Part shown: positions 38,024 through 45,478 of the stretch, in pieces
How the letters are laid out: every line of letters begins with the position of its first letter
How positions within the stretch are numbered: the first letter of the stretch is position 1
DNA from: Halothiobacillus sp.
GTDB lineage: Bacteria > Pseudomonadota > Gammaproteobacteria > Halothiobacillales > Halothiobacillaceae
Direction: 5' to 3'
Length of the DNA: 64,000 nt
NCBI GenBank assembly: GCA_024635755.1
Contig: JAGXIF010000033.1
Location: 124,001 to 188,000, forward strand
Notes under the pieces: model-generated
What the model saw: only the letters and a program-made list of their open reading frames with translations
Database searches by the model: none
What the model was told of the DNA's origin: nothing
Position numbers and translations under genes: made by a program

Positions 38024-38779
38024 ATGGCACTACTCGAAATCAAGAACCTGCACGCCGAAATCGAAGGCCAGGAGATTCTCAAGGGCATCAACCTGACCGT
38101 GAACGCCGGCGAGGTCCACGCGATCATGGGGCCCAACGGCTCGGGCAAGAGCACGCTCTGCCACGTCCTCGGCGGTCGTGACGGCTACGAGGTCACTAAG
38201 GGCACCATCACCTTCGACGGTCACGATTTGCTGGAGATGGAAACCGAGGAGCGGGCGATCGCCGGCATGCTGCTGGGCTTCCAGCACCCGGTGGAAATCC
38301 CGGGCGTCAAGAACATCTACCTGCTGAAAGAGGCGCTCAACGCCAAGCGCGAGGCCCAGGGCCTCGACGAGGTGGACACGTTCACCTTCATGAAGCAGGT
38401 ACGCGAACTCGTCGCCAGCATGGACATGGACGACGCCTTCCTGCACCGCGGCGTCAATGCCGGCTTCTCCGGTGGTGAGAAAAAGCGCAACGAGATCCTG
38501 CAGATGCTGCTACTTGAACCCAAGCTGGCGCTGCTCGACGAGACGGACTCGGGCCTCGACATCGACGCGCTCAAGGTGGTTTCCGAGGGCATCAACCGCA
38601 TGCGTGGCGCAGAGCGCGGCATCATCCTGGTGACGCACTACCAGCGCCTGCTGAACTACGTCGAGCCGGACTTCGTCCATGTCCTCTATAAGGGCAAGAT
38701 CATCAAGTCCGGCGATAAGTCCCTCGCCCATCGCCTCGAGGCAGAGGGTTATCAGGAAATTCTCGAGGAGGCGTCATGA
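38024..38779 (+). CDS. sufC: SUF ATPase SufC
   Basis: ABC-type ATPase of the SufBCD complex, soluble rather than linked to transport. 251 residues. Walker A is GPNGSGKST (36-44), the Q-loop lies in GFQHPVEIPG, the signature is FSGGEKKRNEILQML, and Walker B is LALLDETDSGLDIDAL, the form typical of SufC. Starts 49 bp after sufB, and its TGA overlaps the ATG of sufD (ATGA). Confidence 0.97.
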   Translation: MALLEIKNLHAEIEGQEILKGINLTVNAGEVHAIMGPNGSGKSTLCHVLGGRDGYEVTKGTITFDGHDLLEMETEERAIAGMLLGFQHPVEIPGVKNIYLLKEALNAKREAQGLDEVDTFTFMKQVRELVASMDMDDAFLHRGVNAGFSGGEKKRNEILQMLLLEPKLALLDETDSGLDIDALKVVSEGINRMRGAERGIILVTHYQRLLNYVEPDFVHVLYKGKIIKSGDKSLAHRLEAEGYQEILEEAS

Positions 38780-40068
38780 GTCGACAAGGCCTGCCCGAAT
38801 GGCTGAGCACCGCCCTGCCCGATCACGCTGCCGCACCGCAGAATCTGGCGCAGGCCGCCCGCCAGCAGGTCGAGACCATCGGTCTGCCGGGCCTGCGTGA
38901 CGAGGAATGGCGCTGGACCAACCTGCGCCCGATCCATCGCGGTAACTTCAAGACTGCGCAGGGTGCCAGCGAGGCCCAACCGTCCGAGGCACTGCCGCTG
39001 GAGAACGCGATTCGCCTGCGATTTGTCGACGGCGCGCTTCAGAGTATCCCGGATGATCTGCCCGACGGGTTGACCCTGGTGTCCCTCGCGGATGCCGACA
39101 AGGCCACCCGTACGGCGGCCTTCTCGCCCACGCCGACCCCCAATACCGACGACCCCAACGACGCCCTGGTGACCCTGAACACCGCCATGGCCCATGAAGG
39201 GGTGGTCATTGACGTGGCCGCCAACAGCGTGATCGAGCGTCCCATCGTGATCGAGTGGCTCGACGGCGCCACCGACGGGGCCATGAGCCATCCGCGCGTG
39301 CTGATCCGGCTGGGCCAGAGCGCGCAGGCCAGCGTGATCGAGCAGATCGAGTCGGTCGGCGACCAGCCATCCTGGCGCAACAGCGTAATGGTATCGAAAA
39401 TCGCGGCCAACGCCGCGCTGACCCACATCGCGCTGGGACTGACCGGCCAGGCGCGGCTGACGACCGAGCGCTGCTTTGCCAGCCTCGAGCGTGATGCGCG
39501 CTACCACAGCTACAACATACAGCTGGGTGGTCAGGTGACCCGCCGCGAATACGATATCCAGATCGACGGAACCGGCGCGCACAGCGACCTGATCGGCCTG
39601 ATGATGCCGCGCGGCAAGCAACTGATGGACACGCATACCCGCATCGTCCACGCCGCCGCCGACACGACCAGCAACGAGCACTACCGGACCATTGCCGACG
39701 AGTCCGGCCGGGGCGTGTTCAAGGGCCGCATTCTCGTCGAACGCGACTCTCAGCGCATCCAGGCCTTCCAGGCGAGCAACAATCTGTTGCTGTCGGATAC
39801 CGCCGAGATCGATGCCAAGCCGGAACTCGAGATCTATGCCGATGACGTCCAGTGTTCGCACGGCGCGACCATCGGTCGACTGGATGAAGAGGCGCTGTTC
39901 TACCTGCGCACCCGCGGCGTGGCCGCGGCCGAGGCACGCGGCCTGTTGATCGCCGGTTTCGCCCAGGAAGTGATCGACGAGATCCCCAACGAGGCCCTGC
40001 GTGGCTGGCTGACCGAACGGGTCCAGGCCCGTTTGGCCCAGCGCCCGGATGCGACGACGGGCGCGTGA
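38776..40068 (+). CDS. sufD: Fe-S assembly protein SufD
   Basis: 430-residue paralogue of SufB forming the heterodimer core of the scaffold. The N-terminal helical part includes GLRDEEWRWTNLRP. The beta-helix core has the family stretches TRRECDIQ-like (here TRREYDIQIDGTG) and DTHTRIVHAAADT, and the C-terminal DDVQCSHGATIGRLDEEALFYLRTRG carries the conserved His. Coupled to sufC by ATGA and to sufS by TGATG. Confidence 0.96.
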   Translation: MSRQGLPEWLSTALPDHAAAPQNLAQAARQQVETIGLPGLRDEEWRWTNLRPIHRGNFKTAQGASEAQPSEALPLENAIRLRFVDGALQSIPDDLPDGLTLVSLADADKATRTAAFSPTPTPNTDDPNDALVTLNTAMAHEGVVIDVAANSVIERPIVIEWLDGATDGAMSHPRVLIRLGQSAQASVIEQIESVGDQPSWRNSVMVSKIAANAALTHIALGLTGQARLTTERCFASLERDARYHSYNIQLGGQVTRREYDIQIDGTGAHSDLIGLMMPRGKQLMDTHTRIVHAAADTTSNEHYRTIADESGRGVFKGRILVERDSQRIQAFQASNNLLLSDTAEIDAKPELEIYADDVQCSHGATIGRLDEEALFYLRTRGVAAAEARGLLIAGFAQEVIDEIPNEALRGWLTERVQARLAQRPDATTGA

Positions 40069-41333
40069 TGAGCGACGCTCAGCAACAGGCAGCGCAAACG
40101 GGGCAACACGGCGAGGGCTTCACCGTGGGGGCCATCCGTGAGCAGTTCCCGGTGCTACACCAGGAGGTGCACGGCAAGCCGCTGATCTATCTGGACAATG
40201 CCGCGACCACGCAAAAGCCGCGAGTGGTGATCGACACCATTCGCGAGTTCTACGAGACCGACAACGCCAACATCCATCGTGGGGTGCACACCCTGTCAGC
40301 CCGGGCTAGCGAACGCTTCGAGGCGGCCCGCGCGCAGGTGGCCCGTTCGCTCAACGCGACCAGCGAGCGCGAGATCGTGTTCGTCCGCGGCGTCACCGAG
40401 GCGATCAACCTGCTGGCCCATTCGCTCTCGCACGACTGGCAGGCGGGTGACGAGGTCATCCTCAGCGAACTGGAGCACCACGCGAACATCGTGCCGTGGC
40501 TGATGCTCAAAGAGCGCAAGGGCATCGAGATCAAGGTGATCCCGGCGACCGAGAGCGGGGAGCTGGAAATCGACGCCCTGCCCGGCCTGCTCAGCGAGCG
40601 CACGCGCCTGGTGGCGGTCAATCACGTCTCCAACGCGCTGGGCACCATCAATCCCGTCGCCCGCATCGCGGCCATCGCTCGGGAACGTGGCGTGCCGGTA
40701 CTGGTAGACGGCGCGCAGGGGCTGCCGCATGGCCCAGTGGACGTCGAGGCCCTGGGCTGCGATTTCTACGCCTGCTCGAGCCACAAGGTGTTCGGTCCCA
40801 GCGGCGTGGGCGCCCTGTATGCCCGCGGCGACTGGTTCGAGCGGATACCGCCGTTCATGGGCGGAGGCGACATGATCGAGGAAGTCCGTTTCGACGGCAT
40901 CCGCTACGCCCCGCCGCCATCCAAGTTCGAGGCCGGCACACCGAACATCGAGGGTGCCATCGGTTTTGCCGCCGCGCTGGCCTGGGCGAACTCGCTCGAC
41001 TGGCTTGCGGTCGAACGCCACGAAGCGACACTGCTCGCCCGCATGACCGACGGACTCGCCTCGATCACGGACCTGCGCATCGTCGGCACGGCCACGCACA
41101 AGGTGCCGGTGGTCTCGTTCCTGATCGACGGGGCGCATCCGCACGACATCGGCACGCTGCTCGATTCGATGGGGATCGCGATCCGCACCGGTCATCACTG
41201 CGCCATGCCGCTGATGCAGCGTTTTTCCGCCCTCGCCGGGACGGCGCGCGCCTCGGCGGCCTTCTACAACACCACAGACGAGATCGACCAGTTCGTTGCC
41301 GCGGTCGCCCGCGTGCGCGACATGCTCGTCTGA
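40068..41333 (+). CDS. sufS: Cysteine desulfurase SufS
   Basis: PLP enzyme that mobilises sulfane sulfur from cysteine and hands it to SufE. 421 residues. The PLP lysine is K240 in SSHKVFGPSG, the catalytic cysteine C378 in RTGHHCAMPLM, and the PLP-contacting H is in LEHHANIVPW; GAQGLPHG holds the Asp equivalent position. Type II (SufS/CsdA) features dominate. The first codon GTG 40065 followed by ATG 40068 is resolved in favour of ATG, since TGATG overlaps the sufD stop. Confidence 0.97.
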   Translation: MSDAQQQAAQTGQHGEGFTVGAIREQFPVLHQEVHGKPLIYLDNAATTQKPRVVIDTIREFYETDNANIHRGVHTLSARASERFEAARAQVARSLNATSEREIVFVRGVTEAINLLAHSLSHDWQAGDEVILSELEHHANIVPWLMLKERKGIEIKVIPATESGELEIDALPGLLSERTRLVAVNHVSNALGTINPVARIAAIARERGVPVLVDGAQGLPHGPVDVEALGCDFYACSSHKVFGPSGVGALYARGDWFERIPPFMGGGDMIEEVRFDGIRYAPPPSKFEAGTPNIEGAIGFAAALAWANSLDWLAVERHEATLLARMTDGLASITDLRIVGTATHKVPVVSFLIDGAHPHDIGTLLDSMGIAIRTGHHCAMPLMQRFSALAGTARASAAFYNTTDEIDQFVAAVARVRDMLV

Positions 41334-41358
41334 CCAATTATTGCCGACGGAGTACGAC

Positions 41359-41904
41359 GTGGAACCAATGGAACGCATTCGACTGAGCCGCGACGTGGTC
41401 TGCACCATGGTCCCCTCGGGACAGAAGGTGCTGGCCTCGAAAGACACGCCGGTCGAATTGATGCAGGCCCTCGGCGGCAGTTTCACCATCAAGGCGCGTG
41501 GTCACCTGCTGCGCGTCGAGGGAAAGGACGCCGACGCCTTGGGCAAGGAACCGCCCCCGCAGCCGGAACTGCCCGATAACGCATCCGACGAAGACGTGGA
41601 AGAGATGGTCTGGGACCAACTGCGCGGTGTGTTCGACCCCGAGATTCCGATCAATATCGTCGACCTGGGCTTGGTTTATACCGTCAAGGTCGAAAGCCTG
41701 CCCGTCGCCGGCCGGCGCGTAGAAGTCAACATGACGCTGACGGCCCCCGGCTGCGGGATGGGCGGCGTGATCGCCTCGGATGCCCACCAGCGCATCATGG
41801 AAATCCCCACGATCGAGGAAGCGGCTGTCGAGTTGGTCTTCGACCCACCCTGGAGTCGCGAGATGATGTCCGACGAGGCCAAACTGGCCACCGGCATGTT
41901 CTAG
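41359..41904 (+). CDS. sufT: SufT, Fe-S maturation factor (MIP18/DUF59 family)
   Basis: About 181 residues. An N-terminal extension of SufT type covers residues 1-60 (SRDVVCTMVPSGQKVLAS). A DUF59 domain follows (VWDQLRGVFDPEIPINIVDLG and MTLTAPGCGMGGVIASDA, holding the conserved Cys). It helps mature Fe-S proteins when demand is high. The GTG at 41359 has GGAG six bases before it; ATG 41368 is the alternative. The 115-bp gap after it has a possible stem-loop and a GATATT-like box. Confidence 0.92.
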   Translation: MEPMERIRLSRDVVCTMVPSGQKVLASKDTPVELMQALGGSFTIKARGHLLRVEGKDADALGKEPPPQPELPDNASDEDVEEMVWDQLRGVFDPEIPINIVDLGLVYTVKVESLPVAGRRVEVNMTLTAPGCGMGGVIASDAHQRIMEIPTIEEAAVELVFDPPWSREMMSDEAKLATGMF

Positions 41905-42019
41905 ACCGTGGCTGCCACTTGGCGGTAACCACCGACGTGCAAGCACCCTGCGCGGTCGTCTTTCCGTTCGGATATTACCGTTGGCGGAACGAAGCAATCC
42001 CTTTTCTGGTCAGATTCTT

Positions 42020-42373
42020 ATGAGCAATATTGAAGAGCCGGTGCCAAGTGCCGACTGGCTGCGTGTCTGCGAACAGCGCGAACTCGCCCCAGGCGAGCGT
42101 CGCGTCGTCGAGGGACCGGATGCCGACATCCTGGTGGTCAATGCCGATGGCGTGATCCTCGCAGTGATCGACGAATGCAGCCACCAGGCCCTGCCGATCT
42201 CCGAAGGAGAGCTGGACGGTGACATCCTCACCTGCCCCTGGCATAGCGCGGAGTTCTGCCTCAAGGATGGCGAGCCGCTGTCCGCGCCGGCCTACGAACC
42301 CATCGACTGCTACGATGTTCGAGTCGAGAACGACACCATATACGTCGCCAAGACGCCACGTGAGGCGAGCTGA
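42020..42373 (+). CDS. Rieske [2Fe-2S] ferredoxin
   Basis: 117-residue small Rieske protein, like the ferredoxin partners of ring-hydroxylating dioxygenases. Cluster ligands are CSH and CPWH in DECSHQALP and LTCPWHSAEFCL, about 19 residues apart. The polypeptide has no membrane anchor. Inside this operon it could carry electrons for Fe-S assembly, or be the target or sensor of cluster supply; both are guesses. The ATG at 42020 has weak ribosome-binding sequence. It lies between sufT and sufA. Confidence 0.88.
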   Translation: MSNIEEPVPSADWLRVCEQRELAPGERRVVEGPDADILVVNADGVILAVIDECSHQALPISEGELDGDILTCPWHSAEFCLKDGEPLSAPAYEPIDCYDVRVENDTIYVAKTPREAS

Positions 42374-42398
42374 AGCGAGCAATCCGGAGGATGGTCCC

Positions 42399-42842
42399 AT
42401 GACCGCCCAAACACATAGCGCCCAACCTGCAACAGACACTGCCACCGAGGTCGATCCTGCCCGGATCGACGCGGCCCGCGCCCGTGCCCAAGCCCTGGGG
42501 GAAGATCAGCGCCTGGGCATGACTGATGCCGCCCGCCGCCACCTCGAACAGACCTTCAAGGGCGACAACACCGCGCTGGGGCTGCGACTGGGCATCAAGA
42601 AGTCCGGCTGCTCCGGCTTTGCCTACGTCATGGATGCCGCGCGTGACGTCGGCGACAACGACCTATGGTTCGATTGCGATGGCGTGGCGATAATCACCGG
42701 TAGCGACAGCTTCGACGTGATCCGCGGATCGACCCTGGACTACGTGGTCGAGGGCCTGACCCGCATGCTGCACGTCAATAACCCCAATATCGAGGACAGT
42801 TGCGGCTGCGGTGAGAGCTTCACCGTGCGCGAGCAGGACTGA
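42399..42842 (+). CDS. sufA: A-type Fe-S carrier SufA-like
   Basis: 147 residues. A variable N-terminal leader of about 38 residues precedes the IscA/SufA fold. The three cysteines are in KKSGCSGFAYVM and DSCGCGESF, as required for cluster transfer. It delivers clusters from SufBCD to apoproteins. The CCGGAGG ribosome-binding site is eight bases from the ATG. The longer N-terminus is unlike E. coli SufA (122). Confidence 0.93.
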   Translation: MTAQTHSAQPATDTATEVDPARIDAARARAQALGEDQRLGMTDAARRHLEQTFKGDNTALGLRLGIKKSGCSGFAYVMDAARDVGDNDLWFDCDGVAIITGSDSFDVIRGSTLDYVVEGLTRMLHVNNPNIEDSCGCGESFTVREQD

Positions 42843-42874
42843 TACCCGCCCCACGGTTTCCCGGAGGAAATGGC

Positions 42875-43303
42875 ATGGCCGACAAGGCGCCCACGATCGA
42901 CGCCGAAATCTCTGCGCTTAAAGACGAGTTCGCCTTTCTCGGCGACTGGACCGAGCGTTACCAGTACATCATGGACATGGGCAAGCAGATGCCCGCCTTT
43001 CCGGCCGAAAAGCAGGACGAGGCCCACAAGTTCCACGGTTGCCAGTCCCAGGTCTGGTTCGACTACGAATGGGACGGCGATCATCTCAAGCTGTACGGCA
43101 CCAGCGACGCGGCCATCGTCAAGGGTCTGATCGCCCTGCTGTTCCGTATCTACTCGGATCGCACCGCCGGAGAAATCCTTGATGCGGGCAACGGTTTTAT
43201 CGACGAACTGGGGCTGGGGGCGCACCTGTCGGCGAATCGAGCCACCGGCCTGGTGAACATGGTCGAGAAGATCCGTTCCCTAGCGGCAGAAAAGGCCGCC
43301 TAA
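42875..43303 (+). CDS. sufE: Sulfur acceptor SufE
   Basis: 142-residue partner of SufS that accepts persulfide on Cys56 (HGCQSQVWF). Family features include the N-terminal DEFAFLGDWTERYQYIMDMG and the C-terminal helix with LSANRATGLVNMV. GGAGGA lies before the ATG. It closes the operon; a strong terminator follows 33 bp later. Confidence 0.96.
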   Translation: MADKAPTIDAEISALKDEFAFLGDWTERYQYIMDMGKQMPAFPAEKQDEAHKFHGCQSQVWFDYEWDGDHLKLYGTSDAAIVKGLIALLFRIYSDRTAGEILDAGNGFIDELGLGAHLSANRATGLVNMVEKIRSLAAEKAA

Positions 43304-43335
43304 ACGGAACGCGGCCGCCGATATGCCTACCCACG

Positions 43336-43363
43336 ATCCCCACCGCTGTCGGTGGGGATTTTT
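43336..43363 (+). terminator. Rho-independent terminator of the suf operon
   Basis: ATCCCCACCG (43336-43345), a 4-base CTGT loop, CGGTGGGGAT (43350-43359), then a T run to 43363. Symmetric enough to serve the convergent LysR gene as well. Confidence 0.94.
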
Positions 43364-43366
43364 GTG

Positions 43367-44251
43367 TCAATCCCGGGCCGTTTCCATCAGCGCCTGGACC
43401 AGGCGACTGTAGGCGGGGCTGGCCTGCAGCTCGCGCTGGCGATACAGAACCAGCCCCGCCTCCGGACACAGTGCATCGTCGACGGGAAGGACGACTAGGC
43501 CCGTTTCGTCCTTTGCCTGGTCCTCGGGCAACCAAGCAAAGCCCATCCCCGAGCGCATCAACTCCACGGCGGTGTGCAGGTGATCCACGGTCACACGCTG
43601 GGCCGCGCCCAACCAGCCGGCATTCTTGCCCCGCTCGGGATGCGAATCCCGCAGCACAATCTGGCGGTACTGGCGCAATTGTGCCTCGTAGAGCACATCG
43701 TCGGCATCCAGTTCCGCCGCCATCTCGGCAAGCGGATGACCCACCCCCGAACAGGGGACGAAGCGCATCCGGCCGATCTGCGCCCCGGTATGGTCGCCAA
43801 CTGGTTCGAGCCCCAGGTAGATTCCCACCCGGCCCTCCATAAACAATGATGGGCCGCCAACCAGGACGGTCTCGAAGAGCTCCAGACGAGTGTGTGGGTA
43901 GTCGCGGGAAAACGACTCCATCGCCTGGATGAGCAGGTCGTGTCGAAACACCTGGTCGACCGCCAGGCTCACCACCGACGTAGCATCACCACGAAACTGG
44001 TCGATGACCCCTTGCACGCCCTCGAGCTCGCGGATCAGCGGCCGCATGTGCTCGAGCAGGATCTGTCCCGCTTCGGTCAACTGGATACGCCGCGCTCGGG
44101 TTTCCACCAGCGTGACCCCGATGCGGCGCTCGAGCTGCTTGATCGCGTGGCTGATGGTCGAAGGCGTGCGGTGCAAGCGTTCAGAGGCGGGCTTGAGACC
44201 GCCCAGCTCGATCACGCATTCCAGCCACTGCCAGCTTCGGAAGTCTTCCAT
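43367..44251 (-). CDS. LysR-family transcriptional regulator
   Basis: 294 residues. The N-terminal winged helix (WQWLECVIELGGLKPASERL, then STISHAIKQLERRIGVTL) is followed by an effector domain from about 88. Compared with canonical LysR (A-x-x-L-x-x-S-Q-S), it reads RTPSTISHAI, a variant seen in some subfamilies. AGGA precedes the ATG. It faces the suf terminator, and its own stop is four bases from it. No target is obvious; the adjacent gene is decayed. Confidence 0.88.
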   Translation of the reverse strand: MEDFRSWQWLECVIELGGLKPASERLHRTPSTISHAIKQLERRIGVTLVETRARRIQLTEAGQILLEHMRPLIRELEGVQGVIDQFRGDATSVVSLAVDQVFRHDLLIQAMESFSRDYPHTRLELFETVLVGGPSLFMEGRVGIYLGLEPVGDHTGAQIGRMRFVPCSGVGHPLAEMAAELDADDVLYEAQLRQYRQIVLRDSHPERGKNAGWLGAAQRVTVDHLHTAVELMRSGMGFAWLPEDQAKDETGLVVLPVDDALCPEAGLVLYRQRELQASPAYSRLVQALMETARD

Positions 44252-44329
44252 CGTTTCCGTCCTGAAGCCAAAGGGAGACTATAACGAAAAATACCCCCGT
44301 GCCGCGTCAAGCGACCGCAGGAAAACAGG

Positions 44330-44745
44330 TTACAGGGCGTAGGGAACGCGGATCCCCAGCGTGAAGTCGGGGGCGTCGGGGGTCAGACCGACACCCAGGG
44401 TCGTGACCAGCGTGGCCTTCTGAGTGAACGCGTAGGTCAGCCCGAGGTTGAAGGTGGCCGCGTTCGCGTCACTGCCGACCAGTGATTCCCAGGATTCCCC
44501 GTCGAGCTTGGTTTCTGCCTGGCCGGAAATCTGCTGGGAGAACGACATCGACAGGCTGGCGCCGTCGTTGAGCGCGAAGGCCAGACCCAGCCCCCGGTTC
44601 CAGGAATCGCCCAGACGCACCTCGCCGGGACTGACGGTGTCCGGGGCATTATTGAGATCGTCGAATGAGCGTCAGCTCGGTGCGATCATAGCGGGAATAT
44701 TCGAAACCGGCCTCGAGCACGAAGGGTCGATCGACCGTTGAGGGG
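44330..44745 (-). pseudogene. Decayed outer-membrane beta-barrel protein with an internal deletion
   Basis: The C-terminal part (44330-44690, frame ending TPDAPDFTLGIRVPY) is a typical end of the putative outer-membrane transporter family, with SWNRGLGLAFALNDGASLS and a terminal aromatic strand. Upstream in a different frame, VDRPFVLEAGFEYSRYDRTE is the characteristic first strand of the same family. Between them the expected middle (about 150-200 residues) is missing, and the frames meet near 44660-44670. I read it as an internal deletion with frameshift. No start or signal peptide is seen. Confidence 0.6.
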
Positions 44746-45231
44746 GGGAGTCTCGGCGTCCCCCTCGGGCTCGACGCCGGACTCCGACGTGGCATCCGTC
44801 GCGCACATGGACGTGGCAGCGAGATGCCGGTCTGCCACCTGCGCCATGGTCCAGGCATGCCCGAGCGCAAACGTCAGCCGGTTCGGCTCGATCGGAGCGA
44901 AACAGATGTCGAAGAAATAAGCGTGCAGGAATCCCGCGTAGCCCGGATTTTCTTCCATGCCCTTTTCGATGATCGCCACCAATTGCAGACAGGCGTGTTT
45001 CCGGGCAAATTACGGTAGCCAGCTCATCACCGACTGCATCGCCCCACGCAGGTCGATCAGCACCACACGGGCCGGAGTACGCCGCAGCCGGCCTTCCAGT
45101 CGGTCGCGATGATCGGCGCCGACCAGTTCCCAGAAGAACGGTTCGACGATACCCGCGACCTCGGCCACGGCATCGGCCCCGTTGTAGAACAACATTGGCA
45201 AAGTGCGGAAAAGACCACTCTCCGGCGTCAT
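44686..45231 (-). pseudogene. Degraded ORF of unknown family with an in-frame stop
   Basis: From 45231 the frame reads 73 codons (MTPESGLFRTLPMLFYNGAD), then hits TAA at about 45010-45012. It continues in the same frame through a plausible stretch (ACLQLVAIIEKGMEENPGYA, FDICFAPIEPNRLTFALGHAW) to about 44790, after which it turns non-protein-like. I recognise no family. A single nonsense change in a former gene is the simplest reading. It overlaps the first fragment of the barrel pseudogene in another frame. It might be chance. Confidence 0.35.
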
Positions 45232-45318
45232 ACGCCACTCCCTGGTCCCAAACCCATATGCGTCATTGCGGACCCCGTTGCGGGGCAGACCTTGCAGGAC
45301 TTCACTTGAATATAGTCC

Positions 45319-45337
45319 TGTTCACCGCTGATGAACA
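45319..45337. promoter_or_regulatory. Inverted repeat TGTTCA-N7-TGAACA upstream of recC
   Basis: Six-base perfect arms at 45319-45324 and 45332-45337, about 140 bp before the recC start, with TATAGT at 45311-45316 beside it. The spacing is wrong for a gammaproteobacterial LexA box (CTGT-N8-ACAG). A second short repeat GTGTC-N10-GACAC is at 45363-45382. The regulator is unknown. The 45232-45478 gap has no gene. Confidence 0.3.
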
Positions 45338-45478
45338 ATTTCTGACCAATTCATGACCCAACGTGTCACCTAAACGCGACACCACCCGTCGCGTTGTTCC
45401 TGCAGCATGCGATCCAATACACTGAGCGCCCCCGCGGATTTGCTCGCCTCGCCCCATCGACACGGCTGACAGGACGTC

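Noticed and set aside
45319-45337. LexA (SOS) box before recC
   Set aside because: The arms and spacing do not fit CTGT-N8-ACAG.
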